This document shows positions 60,882 through 64,000 of a stretch of 64,000 bases of DNA, one piece after another. The stretch spans positions 6,200,001 to 6,264,000 of the forward strand of contig NC_065907.1 of assembly GCF_905147045.1 (NCBI RefSeq), in the 5' to 3' direction. A program made the position numbers and the translations under genes. The stretch comes from Nymphalis io. Taxonomy: Eukaryota > Arthropoda > Insecta > Lepidoptera > Nymphalidae. Positions within the stretch are counted from its first letter, which is position 1. Each line of letters opens with the position of its first letter. Below the pieces are notes generated by a model, which did no database searches, had not been told where the DNA came from, and worked only from the letters and a program-made list of their open reading frames with translations.

Positions 60882-63099
60882 TCATAATTTTGTCGGTCGC
60901 GGCACGTAGTCCTCTGGCGTATTCGTGAAGAGCACTGTCAGCACCCATAAATGTAGGCCGATCTGTAATTTTGTAACGTCAATTATTACATACATGAATT
61001 ACTGGTGGTAGAGCTTGGTGCAAGCTCGCCTGGGTAGATACCACCCACTCATCAGATATTCTACCGCAAAACAGCAATACTTGGTATTGTTATGTTCCGG
61101 TTTGAAGGGTGAGTGAGCCAGTGTAATTACAGGCACAAGGGACAACATCTTAGTTCCCAAGATTGGTAGCGCATTGGTGATGTGAGCGATGGTTAACATT
61201 TCTTACAATGCGAATGTCTATGGACGTTGGCGACCACATACCATCAGGTGGCCCATATGCTCATCCGCCTTCCTATTCTATAAAAAAAAATACATGAATA
61301 ACGTAACTGAATAAGACTCGACTGCGTCATTTATCTATTGGCAAACCCCAAAACGCTCTCGAGATCATGGGATCAGAACCCAAGTTTCAAAAAAAAACTT
61401 TATTAAATATTTAAAAATGCACAGTTAACACTCCCGTGCCTCGGAAAGCACGTAAAACCATTGCAGGTCCAGCGTTTGAACTCTTTTCGGTCCTTTTAGA
61501 TTATGAGAGTGCACCTGTGTTCACATACTAGGGCACTATATCTTCCGCGCAGTTGTTTGTGCTCTGGGAACGGTCACATTATCATCGAACGAACAAAAAG
61601 TAAGGAAATGTTAAAATAATCGTTTTTGCTTTTTATCTTACCATATAAATCAAAATAAACAGTCTAACTATTGGAAATCTCTTCATCATAACGCCAATAC
61701 GTAATGATAGTGCAGATAGAGGTGATTCGGAATAATTCAGCCTGGAGCGGATACGAGTGTCGCCATCTTGTAAATGAACAACGCTGTGTGAATACTTCGA
61801 ACGGAGTGACGCCAAATCTGATCGGTGTTTCGACTGAAATTAAAAATTATATTGCACACTTAAACCAATTAACGAGTGTTCCACAGATAACATAAACTCA
61901 GGTTCAGGGTCAGGGTCACTTTTAATATTAGTGTAAACGTGAAGACAAACTGCATTTATCGTTTAAACTCTGCGGAAGCTGAGCGGCTGACGGACGAGCG
62001 GGTCTGCTGAGTAGCCAATCAGTGTCCGCGGCGCATGACGTAGTATAATCGGCCGCCGGGAGTCAACGACTATACATGGCGTTATTACATAATATCGGAT
62101 TCATGTAAATGAACATTTTACTACGTATGGAAAAGCAATAATAGCGTAACGATCGCTGACAGTTGGCTGCTGACTACGTCAATGGCGTCAGTCAAACAAT
62201 TCATAACATAAATCTAAGAAGCGAATAGTTTTTTCATTCAACGAATACTAACTTCAAGCTATTTTATCATCTGTAATATAATCTGGTTCAGTTATAATAT
62301 ACCTCATTAAGACTTTACTAAAACACATACCTGTAATTTATCCAATTGTATTTTCAATATATTATTATCAGCCAACAGTGTATCTATCTTGCCTTGTTTC
62401 TGTATCAGCATTTGCGTTAAATAATGAATCTTTTCGTTATCGATATCCTTGATGACGTCATAATCGGCCACATTCAAAGCACTGGCGTCACTTATGGGAA
62501 CAGCGGACGCTGTCTCCCTTAGATTGTTTAATTCTTCTTCTTTGTTTTCTAAAGCACCTCGCAAATTTGCTATAGTCTCTGCAGACTCGATTTGTAAAGA
62601 TTGTAATTCCTAAAAACGTGATTTAGAAAAAATATGAAATTAACATTTTTTTTTATTATTAATACCATAAGGACTTTTGGAATGTAATCGAAGATAGCAA
62701 GTGTAAATCCGCGAAAAGACTACTGAGTTTATAAAAGTTAGGTTAGGTTAACTGAAAATGTTCCACTGAGAGGGCTGCCTATAAATAGTAAAAAAAAAAA
62801 CAACTATTCTTCTAAGGTTTTTCCCAAGTGGCGGTACATTTACAACATGGCATTAGAAGTCCATGCAGTTTAAATACACAAAAAAGTCAAGATATGCATG
62901 CAACACCTTTCCCAAAGTAAGACATTGCATTTCCGCCCTGTTTCTAGAACTACGTTCTTCCTTCAGTGTCTCTCGTAGTGCTGAGACGACACGCTCGGCT
63001 GCGCTGTACCGTTGTTCCAGCTGGGACATGCTGTGTTTCATATCATCGCATTCCTGACGCACACGAGATATCGATTGTGATAAATCTTCCCTTTCTTCT
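60882..63099 (-). CDS. Golgin-84 (golgin subfamily A member 5), C-terminal part
   Basis: Four minus-strand exons join in frame: 62907-63099, 62331-62609, 61642-61833 and 60882-60962 (with stop), about 248 residues. The first two are coiled coil rich in Glu, Lys and Gln heptads. The stretch KIHYLTQMLIQKQGKIDTLL matches the LTQTLIQKQ segment of golgin-84. The C-terminus has SLRIGVMMKRFPIVRLFILI followed by IGLHLWVLTVLFTNTPEDY, the family's tail-anchor membrane segment that fixes the protein in Golgi membranes, where it tethers vesicles and supports ribbon structure. The upstream exons, encoding most of the rod and the N-terminus, lie beyond base 64000. The donor at 62906 is GTGTTG, a weak but usable site. 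The last intron carries SINE and family 1 insertions. Confidence 0.88.
60998..61290 (+). mobile_element. Family 1 repeat, near full-length copy g
   Basis: Sense copy on the plus strand, ending in CTATAAAAAAAAA. It lies in the last intron of the golgin-84 gene, about 35 bases upstream of the acceptor in transcription order. Confidence 0.9.
61425..61590 (+). mobile_element. Family 3 SINE, partial
   Basis: CTCCCGTGCCTCGGAAAGCA, TTTAGATTATGAGAGTGCAC and TTCCGCGCAGTTG match family 3 in the opposite orientation. In the last intron of golgin-84. Confidence 0.7.
61970..62195. promoter_or_regulatory. Promoter-like GC-rich patch inside a golgin-84 intron
   Basis: A CpG-rich stretch in an otherwise AT-rich intron. 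It contains a CCAAT box (AGCCAATCAG, 62013-62022), a CRE-like ATGACGTA (62035-62042), a TACGTCA (62175-62181) and a GCGTCA (62185-62190). A GGTTCAGGGTCAGGGTCAC repeat lies just before it at 61901-61919. It looks like an alternative or antisense promoter, but no transcript start can be shown. Confidence 0.35.
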
Positions 63100-64000
63100 C
63101 TGTAAGGAAAAAAAAAATTGATTGAAAGTCGAAAATATCGAAATTGACAATCGAAAGTTCAAGCACCACCGAATTATCCATGCGCTAAATTTGCCAGTGA
63201 TAAGTGTTCTTAAAATCGAGACATAATCTGTCATCCAATTATCGTCAATATCTGAAGATGAAAGTATTCGAGCAACATAGCACATATTGCTAATAGTGAT
63301 TAAATATGCATTCAACACGTGGTTCTTTATCAACAGCCTCAGCGGCAAAATCACTTGGGGTCCTTGGATTGGTAATATAGTGCCTGTAGTTACACTGGCT
63401 CACTTCAAACCGGAACACAACAATACTAAGTATTGCTGTTTAGCGGTAGAATATCCGATGAGAGGGATAACCTACCCAGACGGGCTTGCACAAAGCCCTA
63501 CCACCTAATAAAAAGTTGAACTGGCCATAAGCAAGATATGTCGTCGGAAGGAGTGATATTGATGAAGAAAAGTCTTTGAATGGAGACCAGGAGACAGAAA
63601 AAGGAGCAGTAAGGTGTTAAGTTTCTTCCAATTATATATATAAATTGTGAGGACACTTTAAGCCATTTAATGTTGTTGAAAAAATTAACCTTTATAAGCA
63701 TTGCAGAAGATTTTTAATAGATTCAGATGCTATTAAAGATAAAATAATTGATCAATCAAGTATTTTCAATTTTTATTTACGAGAAACCACAAGCAGCACT
63801 CATTACTTATTATAATAAGAACCATTATTGTCATTATATATGCAATAATGATTTATGCCAACCTGCTTGATATGACCTATATCAAAATGAAAATATCAAC
63901 TTGCGTCGCACTAAATGAGTTAACTATGATTACGAAATATAGATATAAAGATAAAAAAAATACATCTTGATTAAGTAGAACTAGATAACACAAATGAGAT
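63100..64000. other. Golgin-84 intron to the window edge
   Basis: No coding exon recognised. It holds the family 1 fragment at 63375 and AT-rich sequence. The next upstream golgin exon, which must end in phase 2, is expected outside the window. Confidence 0.5.
63375..63510 (-). mobile_element. Family 1 repeat, partial copy h
   Basis: Only the sense 5' half is present (CTGTAGTTACACTGGCTCAC through the CGGGCTTGCACAAAGCCC block), with no tail. Confidence 0.8.

Noticed and set aside
62736..62752. GTTAGGTTAGGTTAAC, two units of the insect telomere repeat TTAGG
   Set aside because: Only two units inside a gene intron; too short to mean a telomere or subtelomeric insertion.

Overview
The window reads as AT-rich nuclear DNA of a lepidopteran, most likely a butterfly. 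Genes are split into short exons with GT-AG introns. The intergenic DNA and introns are full of tRNA-derived SINEs and poly(A)-tailed repeats of lepidopteran type. The coding content (trehalose-transporter-like MFS protein, tandem insect serpins, golgin-84) also fits. I joined exons by hand from splice sites, reading phase and protein-family matching; nothing was aligned to a database or to transcripts.

Layout, left to right. (1) 317-1805, minus strand: 5' part of a secreted, cysteine-rich, Kazal-like protein that runs off the left edge. (2) 2956-8608, plus strand: a complete 8-exon sugar (trehalose-type) transporter, 514 aa. (3) 8895-12153, minus: serpin A, 559 aa, with a long duplicated N-terminal extension. 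(4) 14014-17604, minus: a divergent mitotic-type cyclin, 491 aa, with an N-terminal KEN box, sitting between two serpins. (5) 18538-21174, minus: serpin B, 505 aa, in which the helix F region is replaced by an acidic stretch of about 113 residues. (6) 21-33 kb: no gene recognised, only old repeats. (7) 32821-40396, minus: serpin C, 419 aa, with a canonical inhibitory hinge and several possible leader exons. (8) 42846-54520, minus: serpin D, 448 aa, with a predicted P1 lysine and a 6.4 kb first intron holding two dead LINEs and several SINEs. (9) 60882-63099, minus: the 3' end of golgin-84, continuing past the right edge.

All four serpins lie on the same strand and share intron positions and phases, so they look like an old tandem array that has since diverged in N-terminal regions, helix F and reactive loops. 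With the Kazal-like gene, five of the eight genes here are probably secreted protease inhibitors or relatives, which suggests a hemolymph or gut protease-control cluster. The transporter, cyclin and golgin have no evident functional link to it.

The rest is repeat-rich. One poly(A)-tailed family has about eight copies. Three or more tRNA-headed SINE families are present, along with RTE-like, jockey/R1-like and CR1/jockey-like LINE remnants. Several long perfect hairpins also occur, including one in a serpin intron just upstream of a splice acceptor.
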